Shown here piece after piece: positions 1 through 5,569 of a DNA stretch of 5,595 bases. A model generated the notes under the pieces. That model saw only the letters and a program-made list of their open reading frames with translations. It searched no databases and was not told the DNA's origin. The DNA lies in contig PMBW01000266.1 in NCBI GenBank assembly GCA_003153075.1, forward strand, positions 1-5,595, read 5' to 3'. This DNA is from Dehalococcoidia bacterium (GTDB lineage Bacteria; Chloroflexota; Dehalococcoidia; Dehalococcoidales; Fen-1064). A program made the position numbers and the translations under genes. Position 1 is the stretch's first letter. Every line of letters begins with the position of its first letter.

Positions 1-529
1 TGAGCCCTTCGATGCGGCCCGATTTCTTATTCCAGTATTCATCCGCGATGTGTAACCGTAGTACTGAGCCGAGAACAAGGCTGGTCACGCGCGGTTTTCC
101 AAACTCGAGTATTTGAAGGACGCGGCATTCCATCTTGACCGGCGACTCTACTACCATTGGTGCATTAACGACATCTGCTTTTACGGGTGTAAGTCCAGCT
201 TTACGAAATTCGCTCACCTCTCTGGGAAATGGTGCCGAGGTTATGTTCATGGCTGCCGCTAAAGTTTCGGTTACTACGTTTATAACAAACTCTTTGGTCA
301 ATTCAATGTTTCTGATGGTATCTTTCTTTTTCCCGTCTCGATACGAGCCAACGGAAAAACCTACCACCATCGGGAAACTACTCACCAGTCCATAGCAAGA
401 AAACGGCGCAAGGTTGAATACCCCGTTCTCATCTACAGTAGAAACCCAGGCAATTGGCCGCGGTACCACGATATCGGTCATCAAATGTGAGGAATCTTGC
501 AGGTTAAAATCGTCGGGATCAATTTTCAT
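1..529 (-). CDS. Flavin reductase-like (DIM6/NTAB family) flavoprotein, C-terminus cut by window edge
   Basis: The frame is open from ATG at 529 to the left edge, giving 176 codons with no stop. Proteins of this family are about 200 residues, so only the last 25-35 are missing. Visible family signatures are PRPIAWVST (residues 23-31), NLAPFS (39-44), KDTIRNI followed by EFVINVV (69-86) and ITSAPFP (96-102). These mark the split-barrel FMN-binding fold of the flavin reductase-like/flavoredoxin group (COG1853). Such soluble proteins bind FMN and act as NAD(P)H:flavin reductases, flavoredoxins or electron carriers; the exact substrate cannot be read from sequence. The start is fixed by GGAGG at 540-536, six bases before the ATG. 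The gene lies 86 nt downstream of the nitroreductase on the same strand, so the two are probably co-transcribed. Family assignment is firm; the role is inferred. Confidence 0.9.
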   Translation of the reverse strand, partial: MKIDPDDFNLQDSSHLMTDIVVPRPIAWVSTVDENGVFNLAPFSCYGLVSSFPMVVGFSVGSYRDGKKKDTIRNIELTKEFVINVVTETLAAAMNITSAPFPREVSEFRKAGLTPVKADVVNAPMVVESPVKMECRVLQILEFGKPRVTSLVLGSVLRLHIADEYWNKKSGRIEGL

Positions 530-615
530 TTTTTGCCTCCAGTCTTCGCGGATTTTAATTACCTTTCTTGTCCTCTTTTGAAATGGTGGTCATGGATTGT
601 TTCAGGTTTTCTGAC

Positions 616-1272
616 TCACCTGATTATCTGGCAAACTTCGCTTACCGGTTTGCGGTCCTTGAGCGGACTTTCTGCCGGATAACCGACCGGAACGAGGGTG
701 ACTATGTCCATACCCACCGGGATTTTAAGTAGCTTTTCGATATCTACCTTAGCATGCAGCCCGCCTGTCATCCACAGTGTCCCCAACCCCTTTTGATGTA
801 AAACCAGCATCAGAGTGGCGACTGCCGCCGAGGTGGATTGCGCCCATCCGGCTACAACCTGCAGCCCTTCGAACATCTGCCTGGCTTTGGGATCAATTTT
901 AGCGCGCTTTGCCATTGCGTCAACCATCGGATTTGGGGATCGGATAGCGGCTACGACAATCAGAGCCGGTGCAGTACTTAGCGGGTCTACCCGGGGAAGG
1001 CTACCGGGACGGGAAGCTGGCGGCCCCGCGTTAGCCATTTCCGGCCACGACATCATGGTTTTCATATCCGCTTGTATAGCATCGGCGATGTTTTTAATTA
1101 CCTTCTTATCCAGGATAATGAAGAAGCGCCAATTCTGGGCATTGCCGCCATTAGGCGCCCAGGTTGCCGTTTCTACCGCCTCCACCAGTACGGCTTCCGG
1201 CACCGGTTTATCCTGAAACAAACGAATCGAACGGCGGGTCTTGATCAGGGTGGCTAGTTCAGTACTTTCCAT
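616..1272 (-). CDS. Nitroreductase-family FMN-dependent oxidoreductase
   Basis: This 218-residue protein has the full length of the nitroreductase family. Visible signatures are RRSIR (residues 13-17), which contacts the FMN phosphate, WAPNGGNAQNWRF (38-50), GLGTLWMTG (162-170), and the C-terminal VPVGYPAE (194-201) that completes the flavin site. Family members are soluble, usually homodimeric FMN enzymes that use NAD(P)H to reduce nitro groups, quinones or enones; some act in dehalogenation or cofactor chemistry. The physiological substrate cannot be told here. The start is supported by AAAGGAG ending eight bases before the ATG (GGAG at 1284-1281). An acidic, Pro-rich segment around residues 75-100 looks like the variable lid over the active site. 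A flavoprotein gene follows on the same strand, and a promoter with palindromes lies directly upstream. Together these suggest a small inducible redox operon. Confidence 0.93.
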   Translation of the reverse strand: MESTELATLIKTRRSIRLFQDKPVPEAVLVEAVETATWAPNGGNAQNWRFFIILDKKVIKNIADAIQADMKTMMSWPEMANAGPPASRPGSLPRVDPLSTAPALIVVAAIRSPNPMVDAMAKRAKIDPKARQMFEGLQVVAGWAQSTSAAVATLMLVLHQKGLGTLWMTGGLHAKVDIEKLLKIPVGMDIVTLVPVGYPAESPLKDRKPVSEVCQIIR

Positions 1273-1304
1273 GGTGAAATCTCCTTTGTTTATTTTTTTA
1301 CCTT

Positions 1305-1328
1305 ATTATAACGACCTGGGTCGGTCAA
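1305..1328 (-). promoter_or_regulatory. Nitroreductase promoter with overlapping inverted repeat
   Basis: Read on the minus strand, a perfect TATAAT (1310-1305) lies 32 bases before the nitroreductase ATG. The -35 is unclear. TTGACC (1328-1323) is only 12 bases upstream of TATAAT; with a 17-base spacer its partner would be the weak TAAGGT. The inverted repeat CGACC-TG-GGTCG (1312-1323) fills the space where the polymerase spacer would be, which is typical of a repressor operator of TetR type. The regulator is not in the window. Promoter placement is likely; operator function is inferred. Confidence 0.55.
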
Positions 1329-1331
1329 TTC

Positions 1332-1348
1332 ATATCAATACTTGATAT
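1332..1348. promoter_or_regulatory. Perfect 17-bp palindrome upstream of the nitroreductase promoter
   Basis: ATATCAA-TAC-TTGATAT is a perfect 7-bp inverted repeat with a 3-bp centre. It lies between the acetolactate synthase stop and the nitroreductase promoter, at about the -50 position. AT-rich palindromes built on TTGATAT arms are typical of MarR-family operators, and a MarR gene occurs at 4583-5032, but no identical site flanks that gene. A terminator is unlikely because the stem is AT-rich, the loop is three bases and no T-run follows. Confidence 0.5.
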
Positions 1349-1370
1349 TGGGAAGGTTTACTTTCGACTT

Positions 1371-2993
1371 TTAGAGAAGATGGGTAAGCAATTCGTTAGA
1401 TGAATAATCAATCGGCACTTCGATAATAACGGGTTTCACCCGGGAAAATGCCCATGTCAGGATTTGTTCTAAGCTGTCGCCAGGTTGGACTCTGACTCCC
1501 TCCACTCCAAAGCTATCCGCAAGTTTCACAAAGTCAGGGTTTGAGAAATCCACCCCGAAAGCCTTGCCAAATTTACTTATACTCTTCCACTTGATAAGGT
1601 TGTATCCGTCGTCCCTGAAAATGACGATCACGATATTAAGTCCCAGACGGCAAACAGTTTCTAACTCATGAACGTTCATCAGAAATCCGCCGTCTCCACA
1701 AATGGCCAGCACTTTTTTGCGAAGATGTAAAAGCTTAGCACTTATCGCGGCAGGTAGAGCAAATCCCATAGATGCAAAACCATTGGATATTAGAAGGGTG
1801 TTGTTGCTATATACCGGATAGAACTTCCCAACCCATAATTTGTTAGTGCCGACATCGCTGACTAAAATGTCGTCTTCTCCCAATATCTTACGTGCTGCGT
1901 GGAGTACCCGCTGCGGGCGGACCGGCCACGAGTTCACTGCTCCTTCTCTTTCAAAGGTTTCTACCATTTCCTGGTGGAGCGGGGGAAAATAATCTACTTT
2001 CTGGACATTGCGGATCATCCCACCTAAAAGCTCCATAGTTTCTCTGATATCAGAATTGATCTCGACTTCAGGCACATAATGGAGGTCAACCTCCGAAGTT
2101 GTAAAGTCGATGTGGATTATTTTCTTATCCAGGTCAGGATTCCATAAGGTTGGAGCGTACTCAACAAGGTCATAACCAATGGCAATCACTAAGTCAGACT
2201 TTCCAAACACCTCTGAAATCAGCCGGTCCCTCGCCAGACCGAGGGTTCCCGCATAACAATTGCTTTTGGCTGTTATAGCTCCCTTACCCATGAAGGTCGT
2301 CACTACCGGGATACCAAAATGTTCTGCAAATTCCCGGAGTTGCGAAGACGCATTTTTTCTTATAACCCCATTGCCGGCTAGTATCATTGGGGATCGTGAT
2401 TTTTCAATCAATTCGGAAGCGTGTTTTAATGAATGGTTATCGGGAGAACTTCTCCGCGCTCTTATGGGCACGATAGGCTTTTCATGAGTTTCGTCTGCAT
2501 CCATTGACGCCACGTTTTCAGGAAGCTCTAAATGGACAGCACCTGGTTTTTCAGTTTCAGCAACTTTGAAAGCTTTTCGAACAACTTCCGACACCACATC
2601 CGGAACCTCAATTCTAGTATTCCATTTTGTAACGGTTTCGAAGTTTTCCACAATGTCGACGTATTGGTGGGATTCTTTATGAATACGCTTTAAGTCAGCC
2701 TGTCCTGTAATGGCGACAAGCGGCGCTCTATCCAAAAAAGCGTCAGCGATTCCCGTCAATAGGTTGGTTGCCCCGGGCCCGAGCGTGGAAAGGCAGACCC
2801 CTGCCTTCCCGCTCAATCTACCATAAGCATCTGCCATGAAAGCGGCAGCTTGCTCGTGCCTCGTCAGTACAAACCTGATGCTAGATTTGCTCAAGGAATC
2901 CATAAGGTCGAGAGTCTCCTCACCCGGTATACCGAAGACAAATTGGACGCCCTCGTTTTCAAGGCATTTGATAAGCAAGTCAGAGGTTTTCAT
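1371..2993 (-). CDS. Acetolactate synthase, FAD-independent (catabolic AlsS-like) type, ThDP-dependent
   Basis: The 540-residue protein has the three domains of ThDP enzymes. The N-terminal PYR domain holds FGIPGEE (20-26) and catalytic Glu47 in RHEQAAAFMADAYGR. The central domain spans roughly 190-330. The C-terminal PP domain holds GDGG (433-436), with Asp434 and Asp461 as likely Mg2+ ligands, and ends in VPIDYSSN. The expected reaction is two pyruvate to 2-acetolactate plus CO2. The FAD-binding RFDDRVTG signature of biosynthetic enzymes is absent. Its place is taken by AIGYDLVEYAPTLWN, which resembles Bacillus AlsS, as does Asp at 461 in place of the more common Asn. No small regulatory subunit (IlvN) and no acetolactate decarboxylase lie nearby. 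The ATG is preceded by GGAGGG. Another carboligase or a related ThDP decarboxylase remains possible, since paralogues are hard to separate by eye. Confidence 0.87.
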   Translation of the reverse strand: MKTSDLLIKCLENEGVQFVFGIPGEETLDLMDSLSKSSIRFVLTRHEQAAAFMADAYGRLSGKAGVCLSTLGPGATNLLTGIADAFLDRAPLVAITGQADLKRIHKESHQYVDIVENFETVTKWNTRIEVPDVVSEVVRKAFKVAETEKPGAVHLELPENVASMDADETHEKPIVPIRARRSSPDNHSLKHASELIEKSRSPMILAGNGVIRKNASSQLREFAEHFGIPVVTTFMGKGAITAKSNCYAGTLGLARDRLISEVFGKSDLVIAIGYDLVEYAPTLWNPDLDKKIIHIDFTTSEVDLHYVPEVEINSDIRETMELLGGMIRNVQKVDYFPPLHQEMVETFEREGAVNSWPVRPQRVLHAARKILGEDDILVSDVGTNKLWVGKFYPVYSNNTLLISNGFASMGFALPAAISAKLLHLRKKVLAICGDGGFLMNVHELETVCRLGLNIVIVIFRDDGYNLIKWKSISKFGKAFGVDFSNPDFVKLADSFGVEGVRVQPGDSLEQILTWAFSRVKPVIIEVPIDYSSNELLTHLL

Positions 2994-3092
2994 AGATAAG
3001 CCCTCCCTTCACAGTGAACACCGGCAATAACCCGGTTTCAATTTAACTTATTTGAAATAGCGTTTGCTAATTAACAAAGTGTTTACTTAAAC
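2994..3092 (-). promoter_or_regulatory. Leader of the acetolactate synthase gene with hairpin and palindromes
   Basis: The leader runs about 130 nt from the promoter to the ATG. GGAGGG at 3005-3000 is the ribosome binding site. Just before it lies an 11-bp palindrome TTCAC-A-GTGAA (3008-3018). A hairpin ACCGG-N7-CCGGT (3020-3036) follows. Further upstream are a near-perfect 16-bp palindrome (3063-3078, arms TTTG/CAAA around TAATTA) and GTTTA-CT-TAAAC (3081-3092). The last two suit DNA-binding operators just downstream of the transcription start. No known riboswitch or leader-peptide attenuator is recognisable. Confidence 0.35.
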
Positions 3093-3132
3093 CGTGCCTC
3101 GGGATTTTGTTAGATGTCTACTTTTTCTGAAT

Positions 3133-3161
3133 ATATTATAGACCTTGAGACACGACGTCAA
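3133..3161 (-). promoter_or_regulatory. Promoter of the acetolactate synthase gene
   Basis: On the minus strand TTGACG (3161-3156) is followed by TATAAT (3140-3135) after 15 bases, or by TAATAT (3138-3133) after the standard 17 bases. Either reading gives a good sigma-70-type promoter with a start near 3126, about 130 nt before the synthase ATG. No other candidate of this quality is seen in the 353-bp gap between the lipoprotein and the synthase. Confidence 0.6.
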
Positions 3162-3346
3162 ATCCCTTGTAACGCCATACTCAAACCTGACTTTCCAGGG
3201 AATCATTGCGGCTTGAATGTCGATATTTGAACCAGGCTGTAAGAAGTGCCTGGTGGGCTAAAGTGGTTTCTTGCTGATCATCAAATAGAAAAAAACGTGT
3301 CTTTTACGAAATGATTATTATCAAAAATAACGTAGAAGTCCTGAAA
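3162..3346. other. Intergenic stretch with one GC-rich inverted repeat and a weak possible terminator
   Basis: No gene is seen here. ACCAGGC-N10-GCCTGGT (3231-3254) is a perfect 7-bp inverted repeat. It has no T-run on either side, so a standard intrinsic terminator is not supported. Closer to the lipoprotein stop, the minus strand reads a run of seven T (3295-3289) straight after a very weak CGT/ACG stem. Together these may form the 3' end of the lipoprotein transcript, but the evidence is thin. Confidence 0.3.
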
Positions 3347-3970
3347 CTAATTGACATTGATGTATAGAAATACCAGGGTGCCCCACTCATCGCCGGCTAC
3401 CACCGTATACATGCCGGAAGTCAGGGGAGTTAATTGAATTCCATTCGGGTAAGTTCCTTTGACTGTTTCGGTGGCTGACATCGAAGTCGGTGACGCTAGA
3501 TCGCCGCCGGGCATGATAGCTGCATTGCTGCTATCGGGAAGAAAGTCGTATCCGGTTATCAATCTGATTAATTGTGGACAGGGAACTGCTCCAAATAATG
3601 CTAGCGGAGTCCCCTCCGAAATGTTCCGGGCATCATAGCGTCCCTGGAACACTGCTACGCCAAACGGTAGCGCATTAATATTCGGGCAGGCCCCGATGGT
3701 TAGGTCGTGAACACCCCAATTTGCTGCAGCGGCTACATTGTTGTTCGTGGAGAGTGTGTTGTACTCACTGATATTAATCTGGAGCGGTTCGCCCGAAGTT
3801 ATCGTGTCCGCATTTACAGTGACTTGGAGCCGTAATCCATTCACCGATTGTACTGTTGTTGTCAGTGTTGCGCTTGTTGTCTCAGTATTTGTTTGCGCAC
3901 AGCCAGTCATCAACACCAACACCAGAACGAAAAACGTTGATATGATATATAATCCACCCTGTATTCTCAT
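3347..3970 (-). CDS. Secreted lipoprotein of unknown function (beta-rich)
   Basis: The 207-residue protein starts with a hydrophobic signal segment (residues 7-22) and a lipobox LMTGC, with Cys24 as the lipid-modified residue. It should be anchored on the outer face of the membrane. A short Thr/Ser-rich linker (26-40) leads into a beta-strand-rich domain. Recognisable stretches are SGEPLQINISEYNTLS (59-74), LPFGVAVFQG (101-110) and the terminal GMYTVVAGDEWGTLVFLYI (186-204). Cys95 and Cys131 could form a disulfide. I recall similar lipoproteins, with an FG-AIFQG motif and a closing YTVV-GDEWG motif, in Dehalococcoidia; their function is not known to me. The start overlaps the preceding reading frame by ATGA (3970-3967), and no strong Shine-Dalgarno sequence is present. 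Translation may therefore be coupled to the remnant SRAP frame upstream, or weak. Confidence 0.85.
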   Translation of the reverse strand: MRIQGGLYIISTFFVLVLVLMTGCAQTNTETTSATLTTTVQSVNGLRLQVTVNADTITSGEPLQINISEYNTLSTNNNVAAAANWGVHDLTIGACPNINALPFGVAVFQGRYDARNISEGTPLALFGAVPCPQLIRLITGYDFLPDSSNAAIMPGGDLASPTSMSATETVKGTYPNGIQLTPLTSGMYTVVAGDEWGTLVFLYINVN

Positions 3971-4541
3971 AGTAATTTAATCTCGGTCAGGTCTTCATAT
4001 TGGAAGGGAGCCATCACTTCCGGAACATTCGTATTTCTGGACTTGCTTGATAGCAATCGAGAAACCGGGAAGGCTTCCATTTCGCCTTGATCATAGGGTA
4101 CCAATATCGATGCAGAGTCCGCCATGTTAAAATCGCCGCTGATCCACTTTTTCTCATCTTCTTGCCTCAAGATTACTGGCATTCTTTCTTTTGAATTGTG
4201 TATTCGAACTAATAGGGGTTAGCTTGGGCAGTTACTATAGAAAATGTATTGAGGGTTTTCCCTTTCTCTTTATCTTCCCAGGTATCCCAGATCCCGGCCA
4301 TGGCAAATGCCTCTCGATTTTTTAATCTGATGTGGAAAGGATATTTTTTGTTATTCTACTCGTACCATTCATAAAAACCACCGGTAAGTACGAGGCACCG
4401 CTTGTTTCTAATAGAATCGCTATAAGCTGGTTTAATGTTTACCGTCTCGGATCTGGCATTGAGGGTTCTGAGTTTTATCTTGTTTGCCTCGGCGTCATCT
4501 TTTTCCCGCAGATTTTTCAAGTTCAAGATTAGTTTTGAGGC
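3967..4541 (-). pseudogene. Broken SRAP (SOS response-associated peptidase, YedK/HMCES-like) gene
   Basis: Intact SRAP proteins crosslink abasic sites in single-stranded DNA through Cys2 and are about 200-230 residues. Here the minus strand encodes, in order, LNARSET (4463-4443, catalytic Asn region), GFYEW (4382-4365, catalytic Glu), a frame ending in TFSIVTAQANP (to 4215), then RIHNSKERMPVIL (catalytic His) and EMEAFPVSR near the C-terminus. Three lesions are visible. An amber codon sits at 4358-4356, right after GFYEWYE. A frameshift of two extra bases (or one lost) lies at 4214-4213 between ANP and LVRIHN. The N-terminal 70-80 residues, including Cys2, have no room before the MarR stop at 4583 and are not found. 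The last 71 codons (ATG at 4182) are still open, and their TGA overlaps the lipoprotein ATG. Confidence 0.88.
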
Positions 4542-4582
4542 TTATTCAGTAGCGTTAGAAGCTGGCACTACCTATCGAAGTA

Positions 4583-5032
4583 TTAAGAAGGAGTGTATTT
4601 TTCAGCTTTAGCAATTATAGTTTCCAACATGGAAATTAATAGTTGACGTTGATCCTCTGATAAACTTGACATGATTGTTTTTACCGATGTTATTTTCTTA
4701 ATTTTATTGTAGGTGTTTAAACCTTTTTTTGTTAATTCAAATCTTAATTGGTTAGATTTAGGTGTCGCTCTTACCTTTTTCACCAACCCATCCTTTTCCA
4801 TGAGGGTTACTTGCATGGACAGAGTATTGATTCCTCTGTCAGTATTTTTTGCCAGTTCTGCAAGAGTTGCCTTTTCCCCTAGTTTATAGACAATGATGAG
4901 CGTATTGGCTTGTCTGGGAGAAATGTGATAAGGTCTCAACTCCCTTTGTCTCGCTTGAAACATTAAATGTCTTGCTTTACCCAGTAAATATCTTGCGTAC
5001 AGATTACTATCCCGAGAGATTATTTCCGGCAT
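4583..5032 (-). CDS. MarR-family transcriptional regulator
   Basis: This 149-residue protein has the usual MarR length. N-terminal and C-terminal helices (about 8-32 and 115-145) form the dimer interface. The winged helix-turn-helix covers ATLAELAKNTDRGINTLSMQ (55-74) as the recognition unit, MEKDGLVKK (78-86), and the wing up to RFELTKKG (97-104). ISPRQANTLIIVYKLG (37-52) and the ending MSSLSEDQRQLLISMLETII (121-140) resemble the MarR regulators next to reductive-dehalogenase genes in Dehalococcoides, from memory. The start has GGAG ten bases upstream (5046-5043). The gene is markedly AT-rich compared with the nitroreductase and synthase (one 60-base stretch is 22% GC by hand count), which suggests separate ancestry. 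It diverges from the promoter at 5171-5199, so it probably controls that leader and gene as well as itself. The ligand is unknown. Confidence 0.9.
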   Translation of the reverse strand: MPEIISRDSNLYARYLLGKARHLMFQARQRELRPYHISPRQANTLIIVYKLGEKATLAELAKNTDRGINTLSMQVTLMEKDGLVKKVRATPKSNQLRFELTKKGLNTYNKIKKITSVKTIMSSLSEDQRQLLISMLETIIAKAEKYTPS

Positions 5033-5125
5033 AGGATTTCAACTCCGTTTTTCACACAATTAATCAATGTAACTATTCCTAAAATTTATATTTTTGGTTT
5101 TGGGTAAATGCTAATTTCGTTATTA

Positions 5126-5155
5126 AGTATAATTGAAATGGCCGGCAGTAATCAA
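5126..5155 (-). promoter_or_regulatory. Promoter of the MarR gene
   Basis: On the minus strand TTGATT (5155-5150) is followed after 18 bases by TATACT (5131-5126). The predicted transcript starts near 5119, about 85 nt before the MarR ATG. Its -35 is only 15 bp from the -35 of the opposite promoter, so one bound protein could block both. Confidence 0.5.
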
Positions 5156-5170
5156 CGTTTTTAATGATAC

Positions 5171-5202
5171 TTGACAAAGGTCAAAACTGGTAGTATACTG
5201 CC
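5171..5202 (+). promoter_or_regulatory. Strong divergent promoter with two inverted repeats
   Basis: TTGACA (5171-5176), a 17-base spacer and TATACT (5194-5199) form a near-consensus sigma-70 promoter, the best in the window, with a start near 5206. Two dyads overlap it. TTGAC-N4-GTCAA (5171-5184) covers the -35. A 14-bp site GGTAGTATACTGCC (5189-5202, one mismatched pair) covers the -10. Both are plausible operators for the neighbouring MarR protein; the choice between them is inference. Confidence 0.72.
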
Positions 5203-5216
5203 AATTAATTTATAAC

Positions 5217-5255
5217 ATTCGATATTGAATGCGATATTAGATTCTATCTTGAATG
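5217..5255 (+). repeat. Three tandem 12-mers forming two ATTC-N6-GAAT dyads
   Basis: CGATATTGAATG (5220-5231), CGATATTAGATT (5232-5243) and CTATCTTGAATG (5244-5255) sit head to tail; the second and third match the first at 9 and 10 of 12 positions. The same stretch also contains two dyads, ATTC-N6-GAAT, at 5217-5230 and 5241-5254, exactly 24 bp apart. They lie at about +12 to +50 of the rightward transcript, a position suited to a repressor that binds cooperatively. Confidence 0.5.
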
Positions 5256-5361
5256 TTGTTAGTTATTTGGCCTTAGTTCATTTTAAACTGACAGGCGACA
5301 AATCTCATTTTTTATATATTTTTAATAAATAATTGGAGCTGAATTTTAAGCGAATACCCGT

Positions 5362-5496
5362 TTGAGACTGGCCCTGTCCTAAATGATTCAGGGTACTGAG
5401 AGCTTCGTGGTTGGACTCACAGCTAAGTTCCGTTGTCGTGGCCTCCTACGACACGAGCCTTGTACCAATTTATATTAATGACTCGGCCAGTCTCAA
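5362..5496 (+). ncRNA. Structured leader RNA with 12-bp closing stem and three-way junction
   Basis: A perfect 12-bp stem TTGAGACTGGCC/GGCCAGTCTCAA (5362-5373 with 5485-5496) encloses further helices. CCCTG/CAGGG (5372-5376 with 5389-5393) competes with two pairs of the closing stem. A long helix begins GGTAC/GTACC (5392-5396 with 5462-5466) and continues after a TGA bulge as GAGCTTCGTG against CACGAGCCTT. It opens into two hairpins: GGACT/AGTTCC with one bulge (5413-5431, loop CACAGCTA) and TCGT/ACGA (5436-5451, loop GGCCTCCT). By hand count 5361-5500 is 48% GC against 23% before (5281-5340) and 17% after (5521-5580), the usual mark of a folded RNA in AT-rich sequence. It does not match TPP, SAM, cobalamin, lysine, T-box or tRNA signatures as I know them. 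A C4-type antisense RNA, processed from the leader of its own target mRNA in phages, is the closest idea I have, held weakly. The fold is well supported; the function is not. Confidence 0.7.
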
Positions 5497-5513
5497 TTGA
5501 AGAAATCTAAATG

Positions 5514-5544
5514 TTCAAAGACAATTATTTGAAACTTATTCAAA
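5514..5544 (+). promoter_or_regulatory. Mutually exclusive hairpins between the structured RNA and the start codon
   Basis: TTCAAA (5514-5519), TTTGAA (5528-5533) and TTCAAA (5539-5544) let the middle element pair with either neighbour, giving two competing 6-bp hairpins with loops of 8 or 5 bases. A further TTGAA at 5497-5502 could also pair with the first element. The stems are AT-only except for one G-C pair, so stability is low. They end 11 bases before the purine-rich ribosome binding site. Confidence 0.35.
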
Positions 5545-5569
5545 ATACAAAAAATAAAGGAAGGTTAAT

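Noticed and set aside
815..1257. Rightward reading frames opposite the nitroreductase
   Set aside because: They are antisense shadows of a gene with clear family motifs and have no ribosome binding sites or recognisable products.
3231..3254. Intrinsic terminator at the ACCAGGC/GCCTGGT inverted repeat
   Set aside because: No T-run follows on either strand and the loop is ten bases; it is kept only as an inverted repeat.
3310..3330. Fur-like box around TGATTATTATCA
   Set aside because: Only part of the 19-bp Fur consensus matches, it lies beyond the 3' end of the lipoprotein rather than at a promoter, and AT-rich sequence makes such matches common.
4332..4532. Rightward reading frame of 66 codons opposite the SRAP remnant
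   Set aside because: The opposite strand encodes LNARSET and GFYEW of SRAP across this interval, so the rightward frame is incidental.
5253..5276. Seven-codon reading frame in the leader, a possible leader peptide
   Set aside because: No ribosome binding site precedes it, it has no run of regulatory codons, and no attenuator hairpin with a T-run follows.
5362..5400. Resemblance to the SAM-I riboswitch (GACTGGCCCT) and to TPP (CTGAGA)
   Set aside because: Only short strings match. The rest of each conserved core is missing, and GACTGGCC is fully used in the closing stem.
5383..5478. A 31-codon rightward reading frame, ATG to TAA, inside the structured RNA
   Set aside because: It has no Shine-Dalgarno sequence and almost every codon lies in a predicted stem, so base pairing explains the sequence better than coding.
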